Origin: Clostridia bacterium
GTDB lineage: Bacteria; Bacillota; Clostridia; Christensenellales; UBA1242
Reading direction: 5' to 3'
Length of the DNA stretch: 14,523 bases
Assembly (NCBI GenBank): GCA_028704215.1
Contig: JAQVLJ010000018.1
Location: forward strand, 1 to 14,523
In this document: positions 14,300 to 14,523 of the stretch, in pieces
Position numbering within the stretch: position 1 is the first letter of the stretch
Layout of the letters: each line of letters opens with the position of its first letter
Notes under the pieces: model-generated
The model's database searches: none
What the model saw: only the letters and a program-made list of their open reading frames with translations
What the model was told of the DNA's origin: nothing
Translations under genes and position numbers: made by a program

Positions 14300-14523
14300 C
14301 TAATATCTTGGGGCTATTCCCTTTTGTGAAAGTACTTTGATTATTCTTTCTGTAAAAATCTTTACATCATCTGTAGTCAAAGTTTTATTTTGTGAACCCA
14401 AAACAAATTTTATAGTAACGCTTTTTTTGTCGCCCAATTTTTAGTCTTGGTAAGTTTCAACTAATCTCAATTCGTTCAAAGTTTTGTAATTTATGTCTTT
14501 AATATATTTTTGTACTTCGCTGT
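14300..14523 (-). pseudogene. pheT: pheT 3' end (PheRS beta chain) with an in-frame TAA
   Basis: Only the last ~74 codons are in the window. Read continuously, the frame gives SEVQKYIKDI...LRLVETYQD, then a TAA codon (14441-14443), then KLGDKKSVTIKFVLGSQ, TLTTDDVKIFTERIIKVL and a final IAPRY with TAG at 14300-14302. This matches the C-terminal ferredoxin-fold anticodon-binding domain of the phenylalanyl-tRNA synthetase beta subunit (typical pattern: LFDVYxGxxLGxGKKS, then RTLTDEEV). Homology runs across the TAA in one frame, so it replaces a sense codon by one base change (AAA, GAA or CAA to TAA). If real, about 46 residues of the domain are lost. A sequencing or assembly error is the main alternative. 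The gene continues past the right edge, so whether the rest is intact cannot be seen. Confidence 0.75.

Noticed and set aside
14441..14443. Stop-codon reassignment (TAA read as an amino acid)
   Set aside because: The other genes end normally at TAA or TAG where their family C-termini are expected, and none has another internal TAA.

Overview
The window is very AT-rich, densely coded with short gaps, and uses the standard code. It has strong Shine-Dalgarno sites and sigma-A promoters of Gram-positive type. Gene content (YoaR/VanW-type protein, YegS/DgkB-like lipid kinase, TilS, BspA-type LRR protein, VirD4/TraG with two-helix pilin-like proteins) suggests an uncultured low-GC Bacillota, probably a Clostridia/Christensenellales-like gut lineage. 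That placement is inference.

Left part (1-6991): a conjugation- or secretion-like neighbourhood. On the minus strand are a VirD4/TraG-type coupling ATPase (3805-5829), a 983-residue CvpA-like membrane protein with a huge acidic repeat-bearing C-terminal region (613-3564), and a small YccF-like membrane protein (87-497). Each has its own promoter, and the first two end at clear hairpin terminators. Diverging from the ATPase across an extremely AT-rich gap are two separately promoted, separately terminated paralogous VirB2/TrbC-type pilin-like genes (6110-6433 and 6596-6991). No relaxase, VirB4, VirB6, integrase or att-like repeat is visible, so this looks like a chromosomally settled, partial or dispersed type IV secretion-like set rather than an intact mobile element.

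Middle part (7042-10998, minus strand): housekeeping and envelope genes. The CCA-adding enzyme gene cca and rmuC form a tight pair (3-bp gap, rmuC Shine-Dalgarno inside the cca end). A bidirectional terminator follows, then a VanW-family envelope protein that converges on the second pilin gene. The cca promoter sits so close to its ATG that the mRNA may be leaderless, and a perfect inverted repeat overlaps it.

Right part (11102-14523): a plus-strand diacylglycerol/lipid kinase diverges from cca and converges, through a shared terminator, on a minus-strand run of pheT 3' end, tilS and a BspA-like leucine-rich-repeat protein. tilS has a near-consensus promoter directly behind the pheT stop. The visible pheT fragment carries an in-frame TAA within its anticodon-binding domain.

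The most interesting items are the orphan VirD4 plus duplicated pilin set (a 33-residue core is identical in protein while 18 of 33 codons differ silently), the giant CvpA-like repeat protein beside it, the VPx tandem-repeat tail of the second pilin, and the interrupted pheT.
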